Shown: positions 1-9,193, counted from the first letter of the stretch. The stretch is 64,000 nt of DNA from Ectothiorhodospira mobilis (GCF_016584115.1 NZ_NRSK01000006.1:53579-117578); one strand, 5' to 3'. Translations and numbers: made by a program. The notes: generated by a model from the letters alone, not told the origin.

Positions 1-629
1 CAGTGGAACAGGCCCTGGTCTCCCGCTTCCAGAATGCCGGTCAGAGTTGTATCGCGGCCAAGCGCTTCATCCTGCTGCCGCAGGTGGCGGAGGCCTTCCT
101 GGAGCGGCTGCGGACCGGTGTGGAGGCCCTGGTCCCGGGGGATCCGACCCGGGAGGAGACCACCCTGGCCCCCATGGCCCGGGAGGATCTGAGGGACGAG
201 TTGCATGCCCAGGTGGAGCAGTCCCTCGCCGCCGGGGCTGTGGCGGTGACCGGCTGTCGCCCCCTGCCCGGCAAGGGGGCCTGGTACGCCCCTTCCATCC
301 TGGATGGGGTGACGCCGCAGGCCCGGGCCTATCACGAGGAACTCTTCGGCCCTGTGGCCACGGTGATCCGGGCCCGGGACGAGGCGGACGCCGTGCGCAT
401 CGCCAACGAGACCCGCTTCGGCCTGGGGGGCAGCGTCTGGACCCGGGACCCGGAACGGGGCGAGGCGGTGGCGCGCCGCCTGGCCTGCGGCAACGCCTTC
501 GTCAACGCCCTGGTGAAGAGCGACCCGGCCTTGCCCTTTGGCGGGGTGAAGGATTCCGGTTACGGGCGTGAACTGGGACGGGATGGCATGCTCGCCTTCG
601 TCAACCTCAAGACCCTGCGTCTGGGCTGA
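1..629 (+). CDS. Succinate-semialdehyde dehydrogenase, Sad/YneI-like (3' part)
   Basis: The gene is cut by the left edge; only the last 208 residues (codons from base 3) are present. The fragment begins just before the catalytic segment NAGQSC, whose Cys is the nucleophile of the aldehyde dehydrogenase superfamily, and contains ELFGPVA and FGGVKDSGYGREL typical of the C-terminal half. The pattern (GPMAR-like APMARxDLRDELHxQV) matches the short NAD-dependent Sad/YneI subgroup that oxidises succinate semialdehyde to succinate. Substrate is inferred from subgroup resemblance only. The N-terminal NAD-binding part lies outside the window. A DedA gene follows after 8 bases, so they may be cotranscribed. 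Confidence 0.85.
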   Translation, partial: VEQALVSRFQNAGQSCIAAKRFILLPQVAEAFLERLRTGVEALVPGDPTREETTLAPMAREDLRDELHAQVEQSLAAGAVAVTGCRPLPGKGAWYAPSILDGVTPQARAYHEELFGPVATVIRARDEADAVRIANETRFGLGGSVWTRDPERGEAVARRLACGNAFVNALVKSDPALPFGGVKDSGYGRELGRDGMLAFVNLKTLRLG

Positions 630-637
630 AGGGGCCC

Positions 638-1240
638 ATGTCCCCGGAGGAACTGTCCACGGAGGTGGTGCGCGAGTACGGCTACTGGGCCCTGGGGGTG
701 CTCATGCTGGTGGTGGCCCCCGAGGCCCTCATGCCCTTCGTGGGCTTTCTGGCGCACCAGGGGATGCTGGGGTTCTGGCCCTCGGTGCTGGCGGGCACGG
801 CCGGCGGCACCGCCGGTTCCCTGATCATCTATGCCGTGGTGCGCCGCGCCGGTGAGGCCCGGGTGCGGGCCTGGATGGTTCGCCATGGCCACTGGCTGCT
901 GCTGCACGAATCGGATCTGGACCGCATCCTCCGCTTGTTCGCCCGGCGCGGCCGTTGGTTCGTGGCCCTGGGGCGGCTCCTGCCCAGCATCCGCAGCCTG
1001 GTGAACATCCCGGCGGGGTTGCTGCCAATGCCCTTCGCGCCCTTCCTCTGGCTGACCCTGCTGGGCACCCTGGGATGGAACCTGGTGCTGACCCTGGCGG
1101 GGTATTGCCTGGGGGCCCAGTGGAGCCTGCTGGAGCCCTATCTGGGGTTCTACGGGACCCTGGTGATCGTGCTCCTGGTGCTGCTGGCCGGGATCTTCAC
1201 GGTCCGGCGGCTGCTGCGGCGCTCGCTGGGCGGACGCTGA
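638..1240 (+). CDS. DedA family membrane protein
   Basis: A 200-residue polytopic inner-membrane protein. The N-terminal half has an acidic re-entrant-type segment (PEALMPFVGFLA) and the C-terminal half the family signature GRLLPSIRSLVNIPAG followed by a TLLGTLGWN segment; both are hallmarks of DedA/SNARE-associated (PF09335) proteins. Members act in membrane lipid homeostasis, several as undecaprenyl-phosphate or phospholipid flippases or transporters; the substrate here cannot be read from sequence. The ATG lies 8 bases after the dehydrogenase stop, and the next gene starts 3 bases downstream, so the three may form a transcription unit. Confidence 0.88.
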   Translation: MSPEELSTEVVREYGYWALGVLMLVVAPEALMPFVGFLAHQGMLGFWPSVLAGTAGGTAGSLIIYAVVRRAGEARVRAWMVRHGHWLLLHESDLDRILRLFARRGRWFVALGRLLPSIRSLVNIPAGLLPMPFAPFLWLTLLGTLGWNLVLTLAGYCLGAQWSLLEPYLGFYGTLVIVLLVLLAGIFTVRRLLRRSLGGR

Positions 1241-1243
1241 ACG

Positions 1244-2566
1244 ATGAGAGGGACGATGGGCATGGGATGCTGTACGGGCGGGGGGTTGCGGGCCACGGGG
1301 CTTGGGCTGCTCCTGTGGATGTCCGGCCTATGCGGGGCCGGGGCGCAGGAGGCCTTCGTGGTGGAGTCGATCCGCTTCGAGGGCAACGAGGTCACCCGGG
1401 ACACGGTGTTGCGTCAGGAACTTCTCTTTCAAGAAGGGGATCCCCTGGATCGCGAGGCGGTGGAGGAGACCCGCCAGGCCCTGATGAACCTGGGGCTGTT
1501 CCAGTCCGTGCAGGCCCGGGTGGAGACCACCGGGGAGAAGGCCAGCGTCGTCTACCATCTGGAGGAGAAGTATTACTTCTTCCCGCTGCCCCGCCTGAGC
1601 CGCACCTCCGATGGCGATGTGCGTTACGGCGGCGATCTGCGTTTCGACAACTTCCTGGGGCTGAACCAGAAACTGCGGTTTTTGCTGGAATGGGAGGATG
1701 CCGGCAGCGATGCCTCGGCGGAGGGCTCCCGGCGTCTGGATCTGAGTTACGAGGTGCCGCGTCTGCCGGGGTCCGCCTGGGGGGTGGCTCTGGAGGTCAA
1801 GGACGAGCACCTGAACGAGTCCGGGGCGGATGAGTCGGAGCATGTGCCCTACGATGAGACGATCCGGCGCCTGGGGGTATCCGTCTCCCGCTGGCTGGAT
1901 CGCCGGGGTCCCAGTTCCGGCTGGCGCGCCGGTCTGGGGGTGGCCTGGGAGCAGCGCCGGTATGAGCGCCTCCAGGTCCCCGGCCCGATCCCCGACGGGG
2001 CCCGGGACATCACCTGGTCCGGCAGTCTGCGCTATACGGATGTGACGGACCTGGGGGTGCGCCGCGAGGGGGTGGCCTATGGCGCGGGACTGTCCTTGGG
2101 CAGCCCCGCGCTGGGCTCCTCCCGGGGGCATCAGTCCCTGTCCCTGGATTACCGGGCCTACCGTCCTCTGGAGGAGGGACCCCTGCCATCGAACCTCAAT
2201 TACCGTTTTCGCCTGGCGCTGGCCAGCGGCAGCGCCTTTGGCGGCGAGCCCCATTCCCTGGGGGGCAGCGATCAGTTGCGGGGCTATCCCCGGGACTACC
2301 GCAAGGGGGACGTACTCGCGCTGCTCAACACCGAATACCTGCGCCCGGTCCTGGGCAATCCGGAACTGCGTGCCGTGGGCTTCGTGGACGTGGGCGGGGT
2401 CTGGCCCCGCCGCCATGTGGATCTGTCCGACCTGCATGCCGGGGTGGGGGTGGGGCTGCGCATCAATCTCAAGTGGTTCGTGCGCACCAACCTGCGGCTG
2501 GACTATGCCTATGGCATCGACGCCCGTGAGAGCAAGGTGTATGCCGGCACCAGCCACACCTTCTGA
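1244..2566 (+). CDS. BamA/TamA-like outer-membrane protein with one POTRA domain
   Basis: Up to 440 residues. A signal peptide ends near AGAQE (about residues 20-35), followed by one POTRA module (about 38-110: VVESIRFEGNEVTRDTVLRQ ... LMNLGLFQSVQ) and a roughly 320-residue beta-barrel of the Omp85/surface-antigen (PF01103) type. It ends in Phe (TSHTF), the outer-membrane beta-signal. Length and one POTRA set it apart from BamA (five POTRAs) and TamA (three), so it is a small Omp85 homologue of unknown cargo. Start is ambiguous: ATGs at 1244, 1256 and 1262 are in frame, and the GAGAGGG before 1256/1262 makes the later ones plausible. Confidence 0.82.
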   Translation: MRGTMGMGCCTGGGLRATGLGLLLWMSGLCGAGAQEAFVVESIRFEGNEVTRDTVLRQELLFQEGDPLDREAVEETRQALMNLGLFQSVQARVETTGEKASVVYHLEEKYYFFPLPRLSRTSDGDVRYGGDLRFDNFLGLNQKLRFLLEWEDAGSDASAEGSRRLDLSYEVPRLPGSAWGVALEVKDEHLNESGADESEHVPYDETIRRLGVSVSRWLDRRGPSSGWRAGLGVAWEQRRYERLQVPGPIPDGARDITWSGSLRYTDVTDLGVRREGVAYGAGLSLGSPALGSSRGHQSLSLDYRAYRPLEEGPLPSNLNYRFRLALASGSAFGGEPHSLGGSDQLRGYPRDYRKGDVLALLNTEYLRPVLGNPELRAVGFVDVGGVWPRRHVDLSDLHAGVGVGLRINLKWFVRTNLRLDYAYGIDARESKVYAGTSHTF

Positions 2567-2610
2567 AGGTGCCTTTTCCTGTAGGGCGTTCCCCTGTAAA
2601 GTATTGATCC

Positions 2611-3057
2611 ATGGACTTTAAGCGTCCCGAGTCGGTGCTGGTGGTGGTGCACGACCCCGGCGGGCGGGTGCTGCTCCTGCGCCGTTGCCGGCCCGCCGGC
2701 TTCTGGCAGTCGGTCACCGGCAGCCTGGAGTGGGGGGAATCCCCCGGGGAGGCGGCGCGCCGGGAGGTGCGGGAGGAGACCGGTCTGGATCCCGCCGCCC
2801 TGGTGGACCGGCACCGGCAGGTGCGGTTTCCCATCGCGGGCCCCTGGAAGGCGCGCTATGCCCCGGGGGTATGCGAGAATCTGGAACACCAGTTCACCCT
2901 GGAGACGGAGGAGGCGGCAGAGGTGACCCTGAGCCCCCTGGAACATGATGCCTGCATCTGGCTGCCCCGCGGGGAGGCCGCCGCCCGGGCCACCTCCTGG
3001 AGCGATGCCGAGGCCATCCTCCGGTTCGTACCCGAGGCGGTGGTCCGCCATGCGTGA
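2611..3057 (+). CDS. nudB: Dihydroneopterin triphosphate diphosphatase (Nudix)
   Basis: A 148-residue Nudix hydrolase. The Nudix box runs from G37 to L59 (E43, R51-E52, E55-E56 in the expected places). The start KRPESVLVVV, FWQSVTGSLE before the box and SWSDAEAI near the end are typical of NudB, which removes pyrophosphate from 7,8-dihydroneopterin triphosphate in folate synthesis. Its position just upstream of yebC-ruvC agrees with nudB-yebC-ruvCAB neighbourhoods in other gammaproteobacteria. The 3' end overlaps the next gene by 8 bases, which suggests translational coupling. Confidence 0.9.
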   Translation: MDFKRPESVLVVVHDPGGRVLLLRRCRPAGFWQSVTGSLEWGESPGEAARREVREETGLDPAALVDRHRQVRFPIAGPWKARYAPGVCENLEHQFTLETEEAAEVTLSPLEHDACIWLPRGEAAARATSWSDAEAILRFVPEAVVRHA

Positions 3058-3694
3058 GGCGGTGGTCTGTCTGCACGGCCTGTGGATGACGGGGCTGGAG
3101 ATGGGCCTGCTGTGCCGCCGCCTGCGCGGGGAGGGCTTTGCCGTGCACCGTTTCCGCTACTCCAGTATCCTGGCCAGCCCCCGGGCCAATGCCGCCAGGC
3201 TGGACGCCTTTCTGCAGTCCCTGGATGCGGATGTGATCCACCTGGTGGCCCACAGCCTGGGGGGGATCGTGGTGTTGCACCTCTTTCACCACCACCCCGT
3301 GCAGAAGCCGGGGCGGATCGTCATGCTGGGCACCCCCGTGTCCGGCAGCCGGGTGGCCGCGGCCCTGGCCAGCACGCCGCTGACCCGCTGGGTCCTGGGG
3401 CGCAGTATCCAGGGGGGGCTTTTGGGGGACGTCCCCCGCTGGAAGGGGATCCGGGAACTGGGCATGATCGCCGGCTCCCGCGGCATGGGGGTGGGCCGGT
3501 TCCTGGGCAAGGGGCGCAGGGCCCGCGGGGATGGCACCATCGCCGTGGAGGAGACGCGCATCAGCGGGCTGCAGGCCCATCTGACCGTGCCCTACAGCCA
3601 CTTCGGCCTGCTGTTCTCGCAACCCGTGGCCCGGGCCGTGGCCGCCTTCCTGCGGTCCGGGGCGTTTGATCTCCGTTCCTCCCCGCGTTCCTGA
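3050..3694 (+). CDS. Alpha/beta-hydrolase (lipase/esterase-like)
   Basis: A 214-residue cytoplasmic alpha/beta-hydrolase. The oxyanion segment LHGLWMTG is near residues 8-15, the nucleophile elbow is AHSLGG with Ser69, DGTIAVEETR gives a candidate acid, and YSHFGLLFS holds the likely catalytic His. The overall pattern resembles PGAP1-like or lipase-type hydrolases, but the substrate is unknown. The start at 3050 (MREAVVCLHG) is chosen because the family fold begins right there; upstream in-frame codons run back into nudB. It overlaps the nudB stop by 8 bases. Confidence 0.8.
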   Translation: MREAVVCLHGLWMTGLEMGLLCRRLRGEGFAVHRFRYSSILASPRANAARLDAFLQSLDADVIHLVAHSLGGIVVLHLFHHHPVQKPGRIVMLGTPVSGSRVAAALASTPLTRWVLGRSIQGGLLGDVPRWKGIRELGMIAGSRGMGVGRFLGKGRRARGDGTIAVEETRISGLQAHLTVPYSHFGLLFSQPVARAVAAFLRSGAFDLRSSPRS

Positions 3695-3739
3695 GGGCCC
3701 ATGAAGAGACATCCCAGACACCTTTGAACGAGAGAGCAC

Positions 3740-4489
3740 ATGGCCGGACACAGTAAGTGGGCAAACATCCAGCACCGCAAGAATGCCCAGGACGCCAAAC
3801 GCGGCAAGCTGTTCACCAAGCTGATCAAGGAGATCACCGTGGCCGCCCGGATGGGGGGCTCCGACCTCAACGCCAATCCGCGGCTGCGCCTGGCGGTGGA
3901 CAAGGCCCTGGACGCCAACATGACCAAGGACACGGTGGAACGGGCCATCAAGCGCGGCGCCGGGGAACTGGAGGGGGTGAACTACGAGGAGATCCGCTAC
4001 GAGGGCTACGGCCCCGGCGGGGCCGCCATCATGGTGGACTGCATGACCGACAACCGTAACCGCACCGTCTCGGAGGTGCGCCATGCCTTCAGCAAGTGCG
4101 GCGGCAATCTGGGCACCGACGGTTCCGTGGCCTATCTCTTCAACAAGACCGGGGTGCTCAGTTACCCCCCGGGAGCGGACGAAGAGCGCATCATGGAGGC
4201 GGCCCTGGAGGCCGGGGCCGAGGACGTGGTGGTCAACGACGACGGCTCCGTGGAGGTCCTGACCGAACCCGATCAGTACGATGACGTGCGCCAGGCCATG
4301 ATCGACGCGGACCTGAAGCCCGAGCGCGGCGAGGTGACCATGCGCGCCGCCAGCGCCAGCCCCCTGGACCCGGACAGCGCCCACCAGGTGCTCAAGCTGC
4401 TGAACATGCTGGATGACCTGGACGACGTGCAGAACCTCTACACCAACGCCGACTTCCCGGACGAGGTCATGCAGGACGCCGCCGGATGA
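3740..4489 (+). CDS. yebC: YebC/PmpR family protein
   Basis: A 249-residue protein with the YebC/TACO1 start [15 protein letters not shown] and full family length. YebC proteins were long described as DNA-binding transcriptional regulators (PmpR), and more recent work ties the family to ribosomes stalling on proline stretches; both roles come from relatives, not from this sequence. It lies upstream of ruvC (31 bases between stop and start), the usual gammaproteobacterial order, with a 45-base gap from the preceding hydrolase. Confidence 0.96.
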   Translation: MAGHSKWANIQHRKNAQDAKRGKLFTKLIKEITVAARMGGSDLNANPRLRLAVDKALDANMTKDTVERAIKRGAGELEGVNYEEIRYEGYGPGGAAIMVDCMTDNRNRTVSEVRHAFSKCGGNLGTDGSVAYLFNKTGVLSYPPGADEERIMEAALEAGAEDVVVNDDGSVEVLTEPDQYDDVRQAMIDADLKPERGEVTMRAASASPLDPDSAHQVLKLLNMLDDLDDVQNLYTNADFPDEVMQDAAG

Positions 4490-4520
4490 GGGAGTCATCC
4501 CGGCAGGCGGGACGGCGCTG

Positions 4521-5027
4521 ATGCGCATCCTCGGCATCGATCCCGGCTCCCGCGTCACCGGGTTTGGCGTGGTGGACAGCGACGGCCGGCGCAGCCTCTG
4601 GGTGGACAGCGGCTGCCTGCGGGTGCAGGGGGAGGGTCTGCCCGAACGCCTGGGTTGCATCTTCCGCCGCGTGCAGGACCTCATCCACGAGCACCGGCCC
4701 GAGGTCATGGCCATCGAACAGGTCTTCGTCTCCCGTAACCCCGACTCCGCCCTGAAGCTGGGCCAGGCCCGGGGCGCGGCCATCTGTGCCGGGGTGCAGG
4801 AGGGGCTGGCGGTGGCGGAATACGGCCCCCGGGTCATCAAGCAGGCGGTGGTGGGCACCGGTGCCGCCACCAAGGAACAGATGCAGCACATGGTGACCAT
4901 GATCCTCGCCCTGTCCCGGCGCCCCGCCAGCGATGCCGCCGATGCCCTGGCGGTGGCCCTGTGCCACGCCCACACCCAGGCCACCCTGGCCCGCCTGCCG
5001 GCGGCCCTGGCCGGGAGGGGGCGATGA
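4521..5027 (+). CDS. ruvC: Holliday junction endonuclease RuvC
   Basis: A 168-residue Holliday-junction resolvase. The four catalytic acidic residues sit at D7 (GIDPGS), E66 (AIEQVF), D138 and D141 (ASDAADAL), the same numbering as in E. coli RuvC. It cuts four-way junctions symmetrically together with RuvAB. The start ATG at 4521 is set by the conserved MRILGIDPG beginning. Its TGA overlaps the ruvA ATG (ATGA at 5024-5027), so the two are translationally coupled. Confidence 0.97.
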   Translation: MRILGIDPGSRVTGFGVVDSDGRRSLWVDSGCLRVQGEGLPERLGCIFRRVQDLIHEHRPEVMAIEQVFVSRNPDSALKLGQARGAAICAGVQEGLAVAEYGPRVIKQAVVGTGAATKEQMQHMVTMILALSRRPASDAADALAVALCHAHTQATLARLPAALAGRGR

Positions 5028-5635
5028 TCGGGCGCCTGCGGGGCATCGTGGCGGTGAAGCAGCCGCCCCAGCTGCTGCTGGAGGTGAACGGTGTGGGCTA
5101 CGAACTGGAGGCCCCCCTGTCCACCTTCTGCGAACTGCCGGAGGTGGGCGGGGAGGCGGTGCTGCACACCCATCTGCATGTGCGCGAGGACGCCCATATC
5201 CTCTACGCCTTCGCCAGTCCCCGGGAGCGGGCCCTGTTCCGCAGCCTCATCCGCGTCAGCGGGGTGGGGGCGAAGATGGCCCTGGCCATCCTCTCCGGCA
5301 TGAGTGCCGAGGCCTTCCACCGCTGTGTCGTGGACGGCGACACCGCCACCCTCACGCGCCTGCCGGGCATCGGCCGCAAGACCGCCGAGCGCCTGGTGAT
5401 CGAGATGCGCGACCGTGTGGGGCTGGCCCAGGATGGCCAGGCCGCCGCTCTGCCCGCGGGGACCCCGCCCCCGGCGTCTCCGGACCCGGCGGAGGAGGCG
5501 GTGGCCGCCCTGGTGGCCCTGGGCTACAAGCCCCAGGAGGCCAGCCGCCTGGTGAGCAAGGTGGAAGGGGAGGCCGAGGGCAGTGAGGAGCTGATCCGCC
5601 TGGCCCTGCGTCTGACCCTGCGCAGCGGCGGGTGA
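5024..5635 (+). CDS. ruvA: Holliday junction branch-migration protein RuvA
   Basis: A 203-residue RuvA. It begins MIGRLRG with the N-terminal OB-fold, followed by two helix-hairpin-helix motifs (SGVGAKMAL and PGIGRKTAE) that bind junction DNA, a Pro/Ala-rich linker (about residues 145-160) and the C-terminal domain III (EAVAALVALGYKPQEA) that contacts RuvB. Its partner ruvB is not adjacent: a transporter gene intervenes. Confidence 0.97.
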   Translation: MIGRLRGIVAVKQPPQLLLEVNGVGYELEAPLSTFCELPEVGGEAVLHTHLHVREDAHILYAFASPRERALFRSLIRVSGVGAKMALAILSGMSAEAFHRCVVDGDTATLTRLPGIGRKTAERLVIEMRDRVGLAQDGQAAALPAGTPPPASPDPAEEAVAALVALGYKPQEASRLVSKVEGEAEGSEELIRLALRLTLRSGG

Positions 5636-5668
5636 GGACGATGCCCGGCCCGCGGGGCGGGAGAGGCC

Positions 5669-6403
5669 ATGGGGGCTGAGGCGCCCCTGCCCACCCTGCT
5701 GGAGGCCCTGGTGCTGGGGGGGCTGGCCGGGCTGACCATCCCCCTGGGGGGACTGCTGGCGGCGGTGGAGCGGCTGCGTCCCGGCTGGCTGGAGGAGGAA
5801 CTGCGCCACGCCGTCCTGGCCTTTGGCGCCGGCGTGCTGGTGGCCGCCGTGGCCCTGGTGCTGGTGCCTGAGGGCAGCCGTCATCTGGGGATGGCCGGCG
5901 TGGCCCTGGCCATGGCCGGGGGCAGTCTTTTCTTCATGGCCCTGGACCGCTGGCTCGCGGCCCGCAGCGGGGAGCGCAGCCAGCTCATGGCCATGCTGCT
6001 GGATTTCCTGCCGGAGGCGGCGGCCCTGGGGGCCCTGCTGGGCAGCGGCGCGAAGACGGCCCTGCTGCTGGCCCTGCTCATGGCCCTGCAGAATCTGCCC
6101 GAGGGCTTCAACGCCTACCGCGAACTGCGGGCCGGCGGCCGGCGTTCCCCCCGGCGTATCCTGGCGGCCTTCGCCGGGATCATGCTTCTGGGGCCCCTGG
6201 CGGCCCTGGGCGGGCTCACCTGGCTGGTGCACTGGCCGGCCGTGCTGGGGGGCATCATGCTCGCCGCCAGCGGCGGCATCCTCTACCTGGTGTTCCAGGA
6301 CATCGCCCCGCAGGTCCCGCTGCAGCGCCACTGGGCGCCGCCCCTGGGGGCGGTGTCCGGGTTCCTGCTGGGGCTGCTGGGGCAGTTGTGGATCGGTGGA
6401 TGA
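5669..6403 (+). CDS. ZIP family metal transporter
   Basis: A 244-residue protein with about seven or eight hydrophobic segments. The two metal-site helices of the ZIP family are visible as [10 protein letters not shown] and [11 protein letters not shown], although the canonical HNxPEG His is Gln here. ZIP proteins usually import Zn2+, Mn2+ or Fe2+; the replacement makes the substrate uncertain. It lies 33 bases after ruvA and ends 73 bases before ruvB, splitting the usual ruvAB pair. No metal-responsive operator is evident. Confidence 0.8.
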   Translation: MGAEAPLPTLLEALVLGGLAGLTIPLGGLLAAVERLRPGWLEEELRHAVLAFGAGVLVAAVALVLVPEGSRHLGMAGVALAMAGGSLFFMALDRWLAARSGERSQLMAMLLDFLPEAAALGALLGSGAKTALLLALLMALQNLPEGFNAYRELRAGGRRSPRRILAAFAGIMLLGPLAALGGLTWLVHWPAVLGGIMLAASGGILYLVFQDIAPQVPLQRHWAPPLGAVSGFLLGLLGQLWIGG

Positions 6404-6476
6404 TCGTCCGGCACAGGCAATGCGCGATGCGGCGCGATTCAATACAATCACCCCTCGATCCCCATCCTGGTCATCC

Positions 6477-7544
6477 ATGACGGACCGTATCATCAGCCCC
6501 GATGCCCTCGCGGCCGAAGACGAGGCCCTGGAGCGATCCATCCGGCCCCGGCGCCTGGCGGATTACGACGGCCAGCCCGCCGTCCGGGAGCAGATGGAGA
6601 TCTTCATCTCCGCCGCGCGGGGGCGGGACGAGGCCCTGGATCATGTCCTCATCTTCGGGCCGCCGGGGTTGGGCAAGACCACCCTGTCCCATATCATCGC
6701 CCAGGAGCTGGGGGTGAATCTGCGCCAGACCTCGGGGCCGGTGCTGGAGCGGCCGGGGGACCTGGCGGCCCTGCTCACCAACCTGGAGCCGCGGGACGTC
6801 CTCTTCGTGGACGAGATCCACCGCCTCTCGCCGGTGGTGGAGGAGGTGCTGTATCCGGCCCTGGAGGACTTCCAGCTGGACATCGTCATCGGCGAGGGGC
6901 CGGCGGCCCGCTCCATCAAGATCGACCTGCCCCCCTTCACCCTGGTGGGGGCCACCACCCGTGCCGGCCTGCTCACCTCGCCGCTGCGGGACCGCTTCGG
7001 CATTGTCCAGCGCCTGGAGTACTACGGTACCGACGACCTGGCGCGCATCGTCACCCGCGCGGCCGGTATCCTGGGGGTGACCGTGGATCCCTCCGGGGCG
7101 CGCCAGATCGCCCGCCGCGCCCGCGGCACGCCGCGCATCGCCAACCGGCTCCTGCGCCGGGTGCGGGACTACGCCCAGATCCGGGCGGATGGGGTCATCA
7201 CCGATGAGGTGGCGGACCGGGCCCTGGACATGCTGGACGTGGACGCCCACGGCTTTGATGCCCAGGACCGGCGCCTGCTGCTGGCCGTGATCGACAAGTT
7301 CGACGGGGGCCCCGTGGGCGTGGACAGTCTGGCGGCCGCCATCGGCGAGGAGCGGGGCACCATCGAGGATGTCCTGGAACCCTACCTGATCCAGCAGGGC
7401 TTCCTCATGCGCACCCCCCGGGGCCGCATGGCCACCAGCCGTGCCTACCGCCACTTTGGCCTGCGGGTGCCCGACGCCCTGGCGGAGCGGGCGGCCCGGC
7501 CGGGGGACCTGTTCGACGCCCCCGAACCGCCCCCGCAGGATTGA
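6477..7544 (+). CDS. ruvB: Holliday junction helicase RuvB
   Basis: A 355-residue AAA+ motor that drives branch migration with RuvA. Walker A GPPGLGKT is at residues 61-68, Walker B DEIH at 112-115, sensor 1 GATTRAG and the arginine-finger segment PLRDRFG follow, and a winged-helix domain ends the protein ([13 protein letters not shown]). The ATG at 6477 gives the usual RuvB N-terminus; the open frame extends far upstream through the ZIP gene but that part is antifamily sequence. The C-terminal tail is slightly longer than in E. coli. TACAAT at 6443-6448 could be a -10 element but lacks a good -35. Confidence 0.97.
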   Translation: MTDRIISPDALAAEDEALERSIRPRRLADYDGQPAVREQMEIFISAARGRDEALDHVLIFGPPGLGKTTLSHIIAQELGVNLRQTSGPVLERPGDLAALLTNLEPRDVLFVDEIHRLSPVVEEVLYPALEDFQLDIVIGEGPAARSIKIDLPPFTLVGATTRAGLLTSPLRDRFGIVQRLEYYGTDDLARIVTRAAGILGVTVDPSGARQIARRARGTPRIANRLLRRVRDYAQIRADGVITDEVADRALDMLDVDAHGFDAQDRRLLLAVIDKFDGGPVGVDSLAAAIGEERGTIEDVLEPYLIQQGFLMRTPRGRMATSRAYRHFGLRVPDALAERAARPGDLFDAPEPPPQD

Positions 7545-7574
7545 AACCCATTCCCCGAACTGCAACCGATTCCC

Positions 7575-8033
7575 GTGACCCGATCCCCCGATTCCGGCAC
7601 CATCCCCAGCCCGTTCCAGTGGCCCGTGCGCATCTACTGGGAGGACACCGACGCCGGCGGCGTGGTGTTCTATGCCAATTATCTCAAGTACATGGAGCGG
7701 GCCCGTACCGAGTGGCTGCGCACCCTGGGCCACGAGCAGCAGCGCCTGCGGGACGAGGAGGGCATCCTCTTCGTCGTGCGCCGCGTGGAGGTGGACTACC
7801 TGCGTTCCGCCATGCTGGATGACCGGGTGATGGTGAGCGCCGAGCTGGTGGAGATGAAGCGGGCCAGTCTCGTGATCCGTCACGCCCTGCAGCGGGAGAC
7901 CCCGGCGGGGGAGCGGGAACTGCTGTGCCGTGGCGTGGTCAGGATTGCCTGTCTGGATGCAGAGCGTTTTGTACCCCGCGCCATCCCGCAGGCGGTGGCC
8001 CGGGCCATGAACAGCGGAGAATGTCCGAAGTGA
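7575..8033 (+). CDS. ybgC: Tol-Pal associated acyl-CoA thioesterase YbgC
   Basis: A 152-residue hotdog-fold thioesterase starting at a GTG. The signature YWEDTDAGGVVFYANYLKY (about residues 21-39) contains the conserved catalytic Asp of the YbgC/4-hydroxybenzoyl-CoA thioesterase group. It hydrolyses acyl-CoA/acyl-ACP thioesters and is the standard first gene of tol-pal operons; relatives link it to phospholipid synthesis. The end overlaps tolQ by 13 bases. ruvB ends 30 bases upstream, so read-through from the ruv cluster is possible. Confidence 0.93.
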   Translation: MTRSPDSGTIPSPFQWPVRIYWEDTDAGGVVFYANYLKYMERARTEWLRTLGHEQQRLRDEEGILFVVRRVEVDYLRSAMLDDRVMVSAELVEMKRASLVIRHALQRETPAGERELLCRGVVRIACLDAERFVPRAIPQAVARAMNSGECPK

Positions 8034-8728
8034 GTGTGGACCTGTCCCTCTATCGTCTCATCCTGGACGCCAGCTGGCTGGTGCAGGCGGTCATGCTGCT
8101 GCTGCTGCTGGCCTCGGTCTTCTCCTGGATGATCATCCTCATCAAGGCCCGGGTCCTGGCGGAGGCGCGGCGGGCGGCGGAGGCCTTCGAGGACCGGTTC
8201 TGGTCCGGGGTGGAACTCAGCCATCTCTACGACACCCTGCGCCGCCGGGAGGACGTGAGCGGCCTGGAACATGTCTTCACCATGGGGTTCAAGGCCTTTT
8301 TGCAGCACCGCCGTCAGGCCCGGGACCCGGCGGACCGTCCCCTGGTGACGGGCGGGGCCGAGCGGGCCATGCGCGTGGCCGTCGCCCGGGAGGGGGAGCG
8401 ACTGGAGAGCTATCTGCCGGCCCTGGCCACCATCGCCTCCACCAGCCCCTATATCGGCCTGTTCGGCACCGTATGGGGCATCATGAATGCCTTCATGGGG
8501 CTTTCCGGAGAGCGCCAGGCCACCCTGGCCATGGTGGCCCCGGGGATCGCCGAGGCCCTGATCGCCACCGCCCTGGGGCTGTTCGCCGCCATCCCCGCGG
8601 TGATCGCCTATAACGCCTTTTCGGCCCGGGTGGACCGGCTCCTGGGGCGGTATGACAACTTCGCCGACGAACTTTCCGGCCTGTTGCAACGGCAGTCCAC
8701 CCCGCGTGAACGGGAGGCGGCGGACTGA
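8021..8728 (+). CDS. tolQ: Tol-Pal system proton channel subunit TolQ
   Basis: A 235-residue ExbB/TolQ/MotA family protein. One transmembrane helix lies near residues 17-37, then a cytoplasmic loop and two further helices (ATIASTSPYIGLFGTVWGIM and APGIAEALIATALGLFAAIPAV). TolQ and TolR form the proton-driven motor that energises TolA during outer-membrane constriction at division. The ATG at 8021 lies inside the ybgC 3' end (13-base overlap), and the stop overlaps the tolR start by one base. Confidence 0.96.
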   Translation: MSEVSVDLSLYRLILDASWLVQAVMLLLLLASVFSWMIILIKARVLAEARRAAEAFEDRFWSGVELSHLYDTLRRREDVSGLEHVFTMGFKAFLQHRRQARDPADRPLVTGGAERAMRVAVAREGERLESYLPALATIASTSPYIGLFGTVWGIMNAFMGLSGERQATLAMVAPGIAEALIATALGLFAAIPAVIAYNAFSARVDRLLGRYDNFADELSGLLQRQSTPREREAAD

Positions 8729-9189
8729 TGCCCGCGCAGGCCCCAGGGCGGCGCCGGCCCGGGCGGCGTGGCATGGCCCAGATCAACGTCGTGCCCTTCA
8801 TCGACGTGATGCTGGTGCTGCTCATCATCTTCATGGTCACTGCCCCGCTGCTGCACCAGGGGGTGGAGGTGGACCTGCCCCGGGCCCGGGCCGAGCCCCT
8901 GGACGAGGCCCTGCAGGCGGAGGAACCCATCGTGGTGACGGTGTCCCGGGACGGCGCCGTGACCCTCAACCAGGGGCCGGCAGCGGACACCCCGCTGCGG
9001 CCCGGGGCGCTGCGGGAGGCGGTGCAGGCCCTCCTCGCCGGGGATCCCGAAACGCCGGTCTTCGTGCGCGGGGACCGCTTCGTGCACTACGGCGAGGTGG
9101 TGGATGCCATGGTCACCCTGCAGGCGGCCGGGGCCCCCCGGGTGGGGCTGATCACCGATCCGCCGGACAAGGCCGAAGGCAGCGGATGA
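8728..9189 (+). CDS. tolR: Tol-Pal system protein TolR
   Basis: A 153-residue ExbD/TolR family protein: short basic cytoplasmic N-terminus, one membrane helix (about residues 21-43) and a periplasmic domain. The essential proton-pathway aspartate is D26 in [12 protein letters not shown]. It pairs with TolQ to convert the proton gradient into motion of TolA. It overlaps tolQ by one base (TGATG) and is followed by tolA after 4 bases. Confidence 0.96.
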   Translation: MPAQAPGRRRPGRRGMAQINVVPFIDVMLVLLIIFMVTAPLLHQGVEVDLPRARAEPLDEALQAEEPIVVTVSRDGAVTLNQGPAADTPLRPGALREAVQALLAGDPETPVFVRGDRFVHYGEVVDAMVTLQAAGAPRVGLITDPPDKAEGSG

Positions 9190-9193
9190 TGCC

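Noticed and set aside
5823..6476. 218 extra N-terminal codons of ruvB
   Set aside because: They overlap the ZIP gene in another frame and are Trp/Cys/Pro-rich; RuvB similarity begins at 6477.
2894..6541. Very long minus-strand open frame (1215 codons) opposite nudB to the ZIP transporter gene
   Set aside because: It is antisense to several recognisable genes and made of His/Gly/Gln/Arg-rich low-complexity sequence; GC-rich codons create such shadows.
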